Program-made: the position numbers and the translations under genes
In this document: in pieces, positions 41,570-51,518 of the stretch
Numbering within the stretch: position 1 is the first letter of the stretch
Layout of the letters: each line of letters starts with the position of its first letter
Notes under the pieces: generated by a model
Seen by the model: the letters and a program-made list of their open reading frames with translations, nothing else
Databases searched by the model: none
What the model was told of the DNA's origin: nothing
Assembly (NCBI GenBank): GCA_018287875.1
Contig: JAGVVL010000025.1
Location: 1,860,001 to 1,924,000, forward strand
Direction: 5' to 3'
Origin: Nigrospora sphaerica
Lineage: Eukaryota; Ascomycota; Sordariomycetes; Amphisphaeriales; Apiosporaceae
DNA length: 64,000 bases

Positions 41570-43297
41570 ATGGATTCTTATAATGGTACGCGGTGTCCCG
41601 AAGAGAGTCAATTTTACGTTTGCGATAACATCGACCCAAATACCCCCGGGAAGAACCCATTCGTCGGCTGCTGCAAAGCAAACCCATGCGTGAATGGGAC
41701 GGGCTGCGCCGACAATTTCAAAGCAGGTTTCGACCCCAAAATCTGGCCAAACATCCCACCGCAAGACTGTTTTGACCAGAACATGAAATGGTCGGCATGT
41801 TCCGAAGGGACTTTTCTCGGGTGCTGCAGTGCCGATCAGGATCCGTGCCAAAGTGGAAGCTGTGCAGGTACAATTGGGTGGGCGAAGCTCAGTGCTAACC
41901 CAGCCCTGAGAGACGAGTTTGTGAGGCTGGCGAACGGAAACAAGAAGGGCGGCGCAGGGACGAGCCCTAGTACCAGTCCTCTTGTCTCGACAGGTCTGTC
42001 CTCGACCTCGACCTCGACCTCGACCCCGACCTCGACCTCGACCCCGACCTCGACCTCGACCCCGACCTCGACCTCGACCAGCAGCGCAAGACCTTCGGCA
42101 TCGTCTTTGGGCACATCCAATGGGACCAGCGCAGTTCCTTCGGAGCCAGCACAGCCAGCCCCCTCTGAGATCTCCACCGGGAGCATAGCGGGCATCGCCG
42201 TCGGCTGCGTCGCCGCGGGGCTCCTCCTCGGGGCCCTGGCGGCCTTCTTCCTCTTCCGGCGGCGCAAGCAGCGCAGGCCCCAGCCCGAATATGTGCACAT
42301 GCCCTACGCCCCGGGGAAGGCAGAGAAGGGCCTACCAGACGTGCCGGGGGCTGCGGCGGCGGTGGCAAGGGACGAGGTGCTGCTGGGGCAGTTCTTGTTG
42401 ACGCCGAAACCGGACCACGAGATGGCGACGGAGCTGGGGTCCCTGGGCGCGCTGATCCAGCAGCACGTCGAGAACCATTACCACCAGCGGCCGGTGCACA
42501 AGGGCGTAAAGCCGCTGGCTCAGGCCCTGGCGGTCCTGGGCTTTGCGGGCGGCCGCCGGAGCAGCAGCAGCAGCCCCGAGGCGCTTGTGCGGCTCGCCCT
42601 CGACGCGCGCACGCGCTTCGCTGCCCTGCAGCATATCATTACGCGCGTCGCCTTCGACAGCGTCGTGCTCGCGCCCCCGGGGTCGTCCTCGGCGGCGGCG
42701 CCCGGCCCGCCCGTGTCGCTGCTGCCGCCGGCCGTTGTGGCCTTTGCGCGCACCGTGCCGGCCACGGAGCGCCACCGCGGAAACTCAGAAGGTGAGTGTG
42801 GCCGAATAGCGATGAGTCTTCTTGCTTGCTCATCCCCTTGTTCCCCCTCCCCCATCTTCCCCCGCGCGTCCTAGCCGCTGACGCTCTCTTACCGGCCATC
42901 AGCTGTGGCGACTGCCATGACCAAATGGCGCCAACTCTCTGCCTTCCTCCTCCACCCAAACCGAAGCGACCGGACACCCCTCGCACCGCCCGAGGAGGCG
43001 ATGGCGCAGCAGGCGCAGCAGCTCGCCCGGGAGCTGAACCGGTTCCTGGAGCCATTCGTACTCCGCGACCGCGAGCTCAGCTACGAGCAGGAGAGCCATC
43101 TGCAACAGGTGCTGACCGAGTGCGCGCGCTTCGGCTACGTCCTGTTTTCGCAGCCCGCCGAGTACCGGTTCGACTACGACGATCAGGGGAGGCTCAGCGG
43201 GCTCGTGGTCTGTCCTGGACTCGAACGCGTGCGCGACGAAGAGGGCCGGAGGTATATGACTTCCCAGATTCTGGCCGCTCCGGTGGAAGCTGCCTGA
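41570..43297 (+). CDS. Single-pass membrane sensor-like protein with conserved cytoplasmic domain
   Basis: Two exons, 41570..42791 and 42903..43297 (538 aa); intron 42792..42902 has GTGAGT, GCTGAC and CATCAG, phase 1. Residues 1-125 are Cys-rich (FYVCDN, NPFVGCCKANPC, FLGCCSADQDPC). A Ser/Thr/Pro linker (144-172) is coded by a hexamer repeat. One helix spans about 204-229 (GSIAGIAVGCVAAGLLLGAL) followed by FRRRKQRR. The cytoplasmic part has a domain I have seen in many filamentous fungi behind such helices: HVENHYHQRPV, ARTRFAALQHIITRVAF, SLLPPAVVAF, TKWRQLSAFLLHP and ARFGYVLFSQPAEYRFDY. No N-terminal signal peptide, so the helix must act as signal-anchor with the Cys-rich side outside. Ligand and signalling role are unknown. 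Confidence 0.82.
42000..42082 (+). repeat. Coding hexamer minisatellite (GACCTC/GACCCC)
   Basis: Tandem units of six bases grouped into 18-base blocks, encoding Ser-Thr-Ser-Thr-Pro-Thr repeats in the extracellular linker of the membrane protein. The frame is preserved in steps of two residues, so copy number can vary without breaking the gene. Confidence 0.9.
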
Positions 43298-43640
43298 GAT
43301 GACTGCGGCGGAGTGTAGGGTGTGACAGTGAATTGTCTGTTGCGGACCGCGGGCTTTTCTGCCGGCGAAGTTTCTGGCCCTGAGCAGACGCCCTGTTTCT
43401 GTAACGTCAGCACGAAATAGAGACAAACTGGCATCAGCGAGGATAAGAACATCATAATGCATGACCAACTGCGCTAAACGGTGGGAATCCATTGTAATAT
43501 GCTCTACTGGTGCTCTAGTACCCATATCCAGCTATAACTTTCCTTCGTTGGGTAACTTTCCAACATAGCGGTCGGTCGAGATTATGTCTTTCTGGAGTTT
43601 ATCCCATGTATCGTGTTAAACATGTCTCGCATTCTCACGC
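43298..43640. other. Intergenic between convergent genes
   Basis: 3' regions of the membrane sensor-like gene and the aminopeptidase; nothing else seen. Confidence 0.5.
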
Positions 43641-45300
43641 TTAGAGAACAAGCTTGCTGCCGTGGTACTTGGTGTTTCGGCTGTACGCCTCGCTGGCCAC
43701 AACGGAAGTTCGTTCGGGGAAGCCCTTGAACGAAACAGCATAAGTGGCAACGAAATGGGCGACAAGCTATGCGTTGTCAGTAAACAAAGGTTCCCATAGT
43801 CTCAAATTGGGTACGTACCTGAGAGTTCAGTTCCCAAGCAGTCATGTTGACGTTGCCAACATCGTCACAGAGCTGGTGATAGCAGGGATCGTACCAATCG
43901 CCAGCTTTGCCACCGAACATATTGGCCTCGTTCTTTGTCTTGATGCCTTCGGCGCCAGTGGCAATACCGCCAGCAGGGATGCCGGCCCGGATGAAGCCGT
44001 CGTAGTCGCTTCGGCCGTCGAAGGGGATGAAGGTGTAGTTGAGCTGGTGCGACTCGTACCAGTCCACAAACAAGTCCCGCAACTCCTGCGAGCCGACCGG
44101 GTTAGCATCGTTGGTGGCGTTGTAGATCTGCAGGGCGTAGTTCGGGCTGCCCAGCATGTCGTAGTCGCCAAAAACCCGGATGACCCTGTTCTCTTCCTCG
44201 GTGAGGGAGCGAGCGTAGAAGTCGGAGCCCAGGAGCCCCTCCTCCTCGGCGGCCCACCAGGCAAAGCGCACGCAGTTGTTGACGCTGAACTTGGTGAGCT
44301 GGGTGGCGACCTCGAGCAAGGTTAAGCTGCCGGATCCGTCGTCGTTGATGCCGGGGCCCTCGGGTACACTGTCGCTGTGCCCACCAAGCATAACGCAGTT
44401 TTCGGGGTCTCCCTCCACGGTCTGGGCGATGATGTTATCGGTGATGGTCGTCTTGACCTCGGCGTCCATGTAGGCAATGGCATCAAGGGCCTCGCCTTTC
44501 TTGAGCTTCTTCACAAAGGGCTCGGCCTCGGCCTTGGAAATTCCAAAACTAGCAACATGATAGGGAGAGGGCTCTCCCAGAGTGCCGTGGACGCCGCCCT
44601 CCTCGTTGTTGTAGATGATGAGGGCAATGGCGCCAGCGCGGCCGGCGTTCTCCGACTTGGTACCGAAGGCGCACTTGCCACGCTCGACCATTGCGATGGC
44701 GCCCTTGACGTCTTTGGGAAAGTCCGAGGCTTCACAGCCGCTGTGGGACACCAGGACGACGTCGCCGTGGACGGGTTCCCGGCCCTTGGTAGGCGGGGTG
44801 AGAGACATGGGCTCCGCCGACTCGGGGACCTTGTCGCCCAGGACGAGGCGCGACTCGTAGACATGGCCAGTCACGGCAGGGAAAGACTGGTTGGAGATGG
44901 TGTAGTAGTCACCCAACTTGGCGATGGTCGAGTAGATGTACGACAAGGTACCCAGATGGCCTAGGGGCGAGGTTGGTTAGCAGCGAGTTGCTGGGGACCA
45001 TGGCTTCAGCTACGAACCGTCGCTCCCAATCACGCGCGTTGGGTGGTTGAACTCCTTCTCGCCCAGCTTGGCGATCTCGTAGAGGTGCTCGGCCCGTTTC
45101 AGCAAGTTCTCGCTCTTGATCGAGGCCTGCAGGGCTTTGGAGTCAACCAAAGGCCGTTTGGCAGCGACGCCTCCGAGCGGCAGCTGCTCGGGCGATGACT
45201 CCGACGCCAGCATTGGCTGCTGCATCTGCACTTGGTAGGAAGACGCGCTGCCAAGCAGCGCCACGCTGGTAGCCAGCTGCAAACGGTTGATGCCCACCAT
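43641..45300 (-). CDS. Secreted/vacuolar M28 aminopeptidase with PA domain
   Basis: Three minus-strand exons: 45300..45018, 44960..43819, 43766..43641 (516 aa). Introns 45017..44961 (GTTCGT...CCTAG) and 43818..43767 (GTACGT, CTGAC, CATAG). Residues 1-20 form a signal peptide and a propeptide follows. A protease-associated domain spans about 150-225 (HGDVVLVSHSGCEASDFP, AMVERGKCAFGTKSENAG). The M28 metal centre is complete: His289 (GGHSDSV), Asp301 (INDDGSGS), Glu333-Glu334 (WWAAEEEG, catalytic and zinc-bound), Asp362 (GDYDMLGSPNY) and His456 (CYHQLCDD). It is closest in outline to aminopeptidase Y / leucine aminopeptidases of fungi, which release N-terminal residues in the vacuole or outside the cell. 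The last short exon (41 residues) is needed for a normal C-terminus. Confidence 0.93.
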
Positions 45301-46338
45301 CGTGACTCGGGTAAATGCTCGGGCTCTTTGCGACGGGTGGATTGAGGCAAGCAACAGCCGAGGGAAGAAACAGGAGAGGAGCGCGATCCGGAGTCTTTGT
45401 ACGTAGGGCTGTGCTGGCAGGGGATATGCGTCTCAGATCAGCTCCTTATCAGTGACGCACGCCTTCTTGACTAAGGCTAGTCATGGGGTTCGGACCGAGG
45501 CCGCGCGATGAGCTGAGCTCAATCGAGCAACTCCCGTGACAACTCATGAGCCTCATGACACCCCAGCCTGCCTCCACTTTCATTACTTCTTCTACCTTAG
45601 GTCGATATATTCCGTGTCGTCCCGTGTGTGCACGGCGGCAAATGCGCCAGACCGCTTCCAGCCGCCCCCTGCGGGATGCAGGAACCCGTGTCCATCGCCC
45701 CTTCTCTGGCTGCTGTTCTACGTGCTTGCTAGGTGCTTCGCATAGGAGCATACCTTCGTCACATCAGTAGGCTATGGCTACACACTAAAACATAAACAGT
45801 GCACTTAACATTTTCTACCACTGAGATTATTAGCGTAACAAGAGATTTTAAACAAAACATACATACAGGGTTGAAACTTTATTATATCACTTAGTACTAT
45901 GGTATACCACTTATAAAATGTTGTTGTAAAATAAATAAATAAATTCAAATACATTCATATTATGAAAAACTCTGTTATTATAGAAACAAAATGATTGTGT
46001 ATAGAAAAATATAATATAAGTATTTTTTTACTTGGCTGTGGTTAAAATATTAAAAAAGAAAAGCAGTAGCTTATTGCTGTTACTAACACAGTTAGTAATG
46101 TTAACTGTAATAGTGCTCTTTCTTTCCAGCCCCGCTTGTTGGGGCGTAACGCCCTTCAATCAACTTCAGTCTGTCACGTCTAAAGAACAGTACTCGATCG
46201 AAGAATCTATTGAGTCGGGTTATTTCCCGCGTTTCCCTATCAATTCTACGCCGATCGCGCTGCTCTATCCGCCAATTCCGAGAGCGCGACGCGTCGGGGC
46301 CAGATCTCGGGCAGGATAGACGCGTTTGCGCGACGACG
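45301..46338. other. Intergenic region containing an AT-rich island
   Basis: Upstream of the aminopeptidase (-) and of the tandem-finger gene (+). The central part is the AT-rich island listed separately; the rest is ordinary GC-rich sequence. No ORF with recognisable features. Confidence 0.5.
45775..46120. other. AT-rich island
   Basis: About 345 nt that by eye is roughly three quarters A+T, with sharp borders against GC-rich flanks. It has short AATA/TAAA repeats (AAATAAATAAATAAATT near 45929) and no coding potential. Its right border reads GTTAACTGTAATAG...TTTCTTTCCAG, like a branch site, polypyrimidine tract and 3' splice site. It could be a decayed (RIP-altered) element fragment, a mitochondrial-DNA insertion or a 5'-UTR intron of the downstream gene; sequence alone does not decide. 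Confidence 0.6.
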
Positions 46339-47380
46339 ATGTCGCCCGCCGTGGCAACCGCGCGGTGCGCGCGATGTCTCAAGGCACGCCAAAAGGTAGA
46401 CCGACCTCGCCCCGAGCCGTAGAGTCCGCATGAATTGCAGGCCGCTAATCATCGGCCAGTGCGTTCTGGATGCCTCGGGCACGTCGTGCGCCAGATGCGT
46501 GAATACCGGCTACCCGTGCGAGCTGCCCCAGCTGCTAGCAGGTGAAGGAACTGAAGACGACGACGCTGAAGCACAGAACAAGGCCGCGCCGAAATCCAAG
46601 CCCGCGCGCCCCAACAACAACTCTTCGAATCGCAGTCGCCACAAATGCGACACATGCCGTCGGCACCACATGACCGTCAGTGACCAACGAGTATCCGCAG
46701 GTTTCCGATCCGTTGCTTACAACCTCTAGTGCCACCCTACTAATCGGGTCTGGCCTCAAAAATGCCAGAGATGCATCTACAAGGGCTACGAGTGCGGACC
46801 TCCTCGTTCTAAAAAAGAGTCGGATGAAGCGGTCGCCCAGGACCCAAACGGCGGCCTGATCCCCCTCGCGTCGGGCGCCCCTAGACGCCGTCGACGCCAA
46901 TCTTCCAAGCGCCAGTCGCCGCCGCATTCCGAGGAGCACTTTCAGCCGGTCGTGAGCGACGTCCTCTACACGGCCGACGACGATAGAGACGACGAGTCGA
47001 GCACCGACGACTCCATTCCGGCCGTGCTCCCGGCTAAGCGCGGGAAGCCCCGCGCCGCCAGCCCGCCCCCACCGAAGCGGCAGGCCAGGGGCCCGGACCC
47101 GCCCGTCGCCTTGGCCTTTGGGCCGCCGGCGGCCGACGATGACGACGACGCCTGCTCCGCCCAAGGAGCCAAGTTGGTGCAGCTTAAGAGCATGGTACGC
47201 ACCATGGAGGAAGAGTTCCGCGAGGTGCTCCGTGGCGAGCAGGTGAAGTACGAACAGGAGCTGAGCTCGCTCCGGACCAAACACGAGGCGGACCTCAAGG
47301 AGCAGCGAGATCGATATGAAGCCCGAATCGACGATCTCATCAAGATCCTGAGCTCTACCATCCCATCCAGGTCCTCCTGA
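46339..47380 (+). CDS. Protein with two tandem Zn(II)2Cys6 clusters and a C-terminal coiled coil
   Basis: Three exons, 46339..46395, 46460..46675 and 46730..47380 (307 aa). Introns 46396..46459 (GTAGAC, GCTAAT, GCCAG) and 46676..46729 (GTCAGT...TCTAG) are both phase 0. Splicing creates two binuclear zinc clusters: C10-x2-C13-x6-C20-x8-C29-x2-C32-x6-C39 and C82-x2-C85-x6-C92-x10-C103-x2-C106-x6-C113. Each intron falls immediately before the third Cys of its cluster, so the fingers look like an internal duplication that kept its intron position. Between them is an acidic then Asn/Ser/Pro linker; after them an Arg-rich basic stretch, an acidic DDDRDDESSTDDS patch and a heptad region (LVQLKSMVRTMEEEFREVL onwards) to the end. 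No fungal-specific TF middle-homology domain is present. DNA binding is likely but the target is unknown. Confidence 0.8.
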
Positions 47381-47946
47381 AGGGCACCGAACACGGCGGT
47401 TTACAGATGATGTGAGCGACCCTTCGCGACTTGCCGTATTCACAGGCAAACAGGCTTTTTAGCGTTCCCCGCGAGCTACGACATACGGTTGCACACAGGT
47501 AGGAGATCACAGTAGCATACGACGGGCCTACGCCCGTCTTTGCTCCTTATGCTGGGAATTGGCGAAATCAACAGGTATTTATTACTATTTGGAGGCCAAG
47601 ATGGGAAAAGCAAGGCCCCGGTCCAGGGCATTTGGTGGTGAGTTTGATCGCTTCGGGGGATCTTGAGGGGGTTTTCGCATTGCCTCCTTACTTTATCGTC
47701 ATGGTCGTCCACCTAACCGGGCGGGCTACAACGGCGGCACAGAAGTCGTGGAAACCAGCAAAATGTCTCTCAGAGCCCAAGTAAACCCCACGAATCCAAT
47801 TATTTAAAGTGAAAGCGAACCTCTCGCCAACTTGATACGGTACCGCGTGATGCCCCCACCAGCCAGGAGGGGTCTGCGTCACCCGCCCGGTTCCTGTCTC
47901 CGCGGATCTCCCCGCACGGGCTGCCATACCTCCGCCTTCGCGGCTG
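47381..47946. other. Intergenic between convergent genes
   Basis: 3' regions only; nothing recognised. Confidence 0.5.
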
Positions 47947-48975
47947 CTAGTAGGAAGCGGGCATGACGCTCATGCGACCGCCGTCCATGGGAACGATGCT
48001 GCCGTTGCAGTAGGCGCCGGCGCGGCTGGCCAGGTAGAGCAGGGTGCCGGCCATTTCCTCGTCGGCACCCCAGCGCCGGGCCGGGATGAACATGGGATTC
48101 TCGGGGCCCTCCTGGGCCGGGTCGCGCGACGCGATGAGGCCCGCGGCCAGCTCGGTAGGGAACACTTGGCCGGGGGCGAAGGGGGAGCAAAGACGTCAGC
48201 GAGCGGCGTTTTACCCTCGGGGATTCAACCCGACGAGGGGAGGGGACGGGGAGAAGGTAGGGGGGGAAGGGGGAGGGAACTTACGGCCCGGGGCCAAGGC
48301 GTTGACGCGGATGCCATACGGCGCCAGGTTGGTGCTCGCGTGCTTGGCGAGGTGGGCAATGGCAGCCTTGCTGCCGGCGTAGGCGGGGGCCGAGGCGGCC
48401 ATGCGGCTGTAGGCGGCGATGCTGCTGGTGAAGAGGACCTGGCTCTGGACGGCGGGGACGGGGGCGCCGGGGGCGTCGGGGGCGCCGAAGGGGGGCGGGG
48501 ACCCCTCGCCGAGGGCGTGGCGGTTGCCGGCGTCGAGAAGCTCGAGGAAGGCGAGCAGGGTGAAGTAGGCGCCGGCGACGTTGACCTCGAAGGCAGCGGT
48601 GAAGTCGTCGATGGCGACGTCGGCGAAGAGGCGGCGGCGCAGCTCGGCGACAGACAGGCCGGGCGCGAAGCGCTGCGCCGTCGGCCCCGTGACGCCCGAG
48701 TTGGCCACCAGCAGGTTGACGCGGCCCGAGCCGCGCGCGACGGCCGCGACGGCCGCCTCGAGCGACGCCTTGCTCGTCACGTCGCACTCGACGGGCACGA
48801 GCCCCGGCGTCGCCGCCGCCGCCGCCTCGAGCCGCTCCCGCCGCCGCCCCAGGATGTACACCCTCTCCGCGCCCGCGCCCGCCAGCGCCCGCGCCATCAC
48901 GAGCCCGATGCCCGTGCCGCCGCCCGTCACCACGGCCACCATGCCGTCGACGCGGAAGAGCTTGGACGTGTCCAT
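47947..48975 (-). CDS. Short-chain dehydrogenase/reductase
   Basis: Two minus-strand exons, 48975..48285 and 48164..47947 (302 aa); intron 48284..48165 has donor GTAAGT, branch GCTGACG and acceptor CCAAG, phase 1, producing NALAPGLFPTEL at the junction. Classical SDR motifs: TGGGTGIG at 17-24 (cofactor loop), a CDVT segment near 64-67, ANSG at 91-94 (NAG-like), catalytic Ser in FTSSIAAYS (about 184) and YAGSK with Tyr199 and Lys203. IVPMDGGRMSVM lies near the C-terminus. An extra Pro/Gly/Ala stretch (about 157-177) separates NAG and Ser regions. The basic GRRRERL after the second strand favours NADP(H). Fungal annotations often name such proteins after bacterial 3-oxoacyl-ACP reductases; the true substrate is unknown. 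Confidence 0.92.
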
Positions 48976-49947
48976 GGGGGTGCGCGCTCGTCGTTCGCCC
49001 GAGGGAGAGCTGCAAAACTTCGGCCGGCCACTCGGACGTGCTTTTCAGTGTTCACTGCCGCCGCGGGGAGGCTTGGGATCGAGAGGAAATGGAACTCGTC
49101 GCTGGGCGTGGCGATGAGACAAAAAGGGGGAGGTGGGGGGGCATGATATAGGTCGGAGGCGGGGGTCCGCAGGGCGCCTTCCAAAAATCTCCGGCGCTGG
49201 GAAAGCCCGCTCACTCGGACACGTGCCTGAGTTGCCCTACTCTGTGTCACTGCAGTCGCCAGCGCAAGCCATCTCAGACACGGGACGGAAAGGGCTGGCG
49301 TTCGGCCAATCGGCGTTCCAGCGGGCGTACAAACTGACGTCAGGTGCGGCTTCGTCTACCCCCGCAGTCTCCGGCTCGGCGCGGGGGCGGCGCCCCACGG
49401 ATATCCGAGGAAGAGGGGGCAGGTAGTCAGGCGCGCCAGGCCAGTGCCCGGATCTTGTTGATACATGGTTGGGCGATGGGACGGGATCACAAGAGATGAG
49501 GAACCACGGTTTTTGAGTTGCGAGCAACAACGGCCCGCAAACAGGTGACATGCATTGATTGAGACGCTGTCTATATTATATCATTAGAGATGATGCTGTT
49601 GGCTCGTTGGGTTTCTTGACCCTGGTATCTTCGCCGGCTCGATGGTTGAACGCGCTCGGTCTTCTGAACTCCGCATAATGCTGAACTCCGCAAAATGCCA
49701 ACAAGCTTTTCCTTCCCTCCCTTCTCGCGTGTGTGGAAACATGCGTTGTGGGGTTTAAACCATTCATAACAACGAAGAAAAAAGAACCGCTTTAGGGGTA
49801 TAATGTCTAGTAATGCATGGAAGCGCTGACAAAGTGAATATGCAGGGAAAGCCAAAGCCTGGGATGGCGAAGGCTAGGTGGACGTGACCGGGCGGGGAGA
49901 CCCGTCGAGAGGCCTGCCGTACATGAAGCCCGCCTGAGCAGCCTTCA
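48976..49947. other. Intergenic
   Basis: Promoter of the SDR gene and 3' region of the arrestin-like gene. No gene recognised. Confidence 0.5.
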
Positions 49948-51518
49948 TCATGAAGCGCTGCTCTCCGACCGGGCCGACCCGGCAGCCTTGCCGCTGCCGC
50001 CGGCGAGGTCCACGTCGCTGATACAGTCAATGGACTCGTAGGGGATGTCGCAGTTGTAAGACGGCGGGCTGGGCGGCACGTCTTGGTAGATGGGGGGGGC
50101 CTCATTGTCCCAGCTCACACCCAGACCGGCACGCTCGGTGAGGGTGGTGCCAAAGTGCATGCGCAGAATGCGGGCCACGCCTGTCGGCGTGACGTTCTTG
50201 GGCTGGTTGATGGGCGCGTACTCCTGAACGACCACCATCTCGACCACGAGCTGGTGCGTTACCTCGGTGCCGTCGCTGCTCTTCATGTCGCAGGCCGACT
50301 TGGAGTTGACGTTGCACTGGTACTCAAGCTCCATCTCTACGTTGCCATTGGGCGAGTAGTCCGACTTCCAGCCGCTGGTCAGGTCGGCCGAGCCAATGGT
50401 GCGGGCCTCAGTTCGCTTCAGGCCCTTCTTCGCCGCGGCGTCGGCGTCCTTGGGCGTGTGCTTGGGGCACGCGGGGGCCACGGTGCTGAGGTGCTCCTCC
50501 AGCTTCCACGACAGGCGCTTGAGCTTCCAGTACTCAACCGTGTTGGCATCCGAGTTGGTCTTGACGATGCCGTCGAGGCGCAGCTGCAGCGTGTTGCTGC
50601 CAATGGGGTGGATGACCTGCGGGTAGTGGACCGAGGCGGCGATGTTGGTGGGCGGGAAGATGCGGACCGAGTGGTGCGGCAGCTCGGGCACGGGGAGCGA
50701 CCTCTTCACGTTGATGGTCTTGGCCATCTTCAGCGTCGGGCCCTGCTTGGGCTTGACCTCGGCCGTGAATTCGTACTTCACGGCGATGACGGAATTATCC
50801 GTCGAGGCCGGGAGGTGCCCCTCGAGCAGGACGGAGAAAGGGACTTCGTGGAGACCTGCCAAGTGGGTTAGCCAAGGCACAGCGCGGGGGGAGAGGAACA
50901 ACGGAGCTTACCCTTGCTGAGCATGGTGTCGCCGTAGAACTTCCAGTTCTTGAGCTCCGTCTTCTGGTTGGTGCAGTCGTGGCAGTGCTGGTGGAAGGGC
51001 CGCTTCTGCACAACGTGGATGTCGAGCCGGGCCTCGAAGGTGTCGACCTCGAAGGGCTCCTCCTTGACATTCAGCAGCAGCTGGCCCGAGACCAGGGCAC
51101 CGGTGCTGTTCTCGGCGTCACCGTGCATGACGGCCGGCGGCGACTCGATTTTCCAATCGAGGGAGGCATGCGGGTGCTGACTGTGCTCCTTGTGCGACTT
51201 GTGGCCGCCAAGGTGCAGGCCCGGGAAGCTGAGGCGGTGGTGGTGCGCCGCCTCCTTCTCCTTGGCCGATTCGGGCATCTTCAGGCTGATTTGGGGCGCG
51301 CCCCAGAGGCCGGAGTGGAATCCGTGGTGGGTGTGGTCCTCGGCGGGCTCCTCGTCGGTCGACGAGTTATACGAAATGGCGCGCGAGATGCCCTCACGTG
51401 GGTGGGGCGTTGAGGCGGGCGAGCGGGAACTGGGGCTCCTCCGGCGCTGTACGGTGGCCTTGATGTTGTTGATGCTCTCGTTGGGCGAGCGGAAGAAGCT
51501 CGCTACACGGTGCGGCAT
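49948..51518 (-). CDS. Arrestin-related trafficking adaptor-like protein
   Basis: Two minus-strand exons, 51518..50912 and 50855..49948 (504 aa); intron 50911..50856 has donor GTAAGC, branch GCTAACC and acceptor GGCAG, phase 1. After a Ser/Arg/His-rich N-terminus (about 130 residues) comes an arrestin fold: GALVSGQLLLNVKEEPFEVD, a FHQHC/CHDC pair, GLHEVPFSVLLEGHLPAST and YEFTAEVKPKQG in the N-lobe, then a C-lobe starting around VKRSLPVPELPHH. The C-terminal tail contains two PPxY motifs, PPIY (456-459) and PPSY (466-469), the docking sites for WW domains of Rsp5/NEDD4 ubiquitin ligases. By family knowledge such adaptors direct ubiquitination and endocytosis of plasma-membrane transporters. 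Which cargo is served is unknown. Confidence 0.87.
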
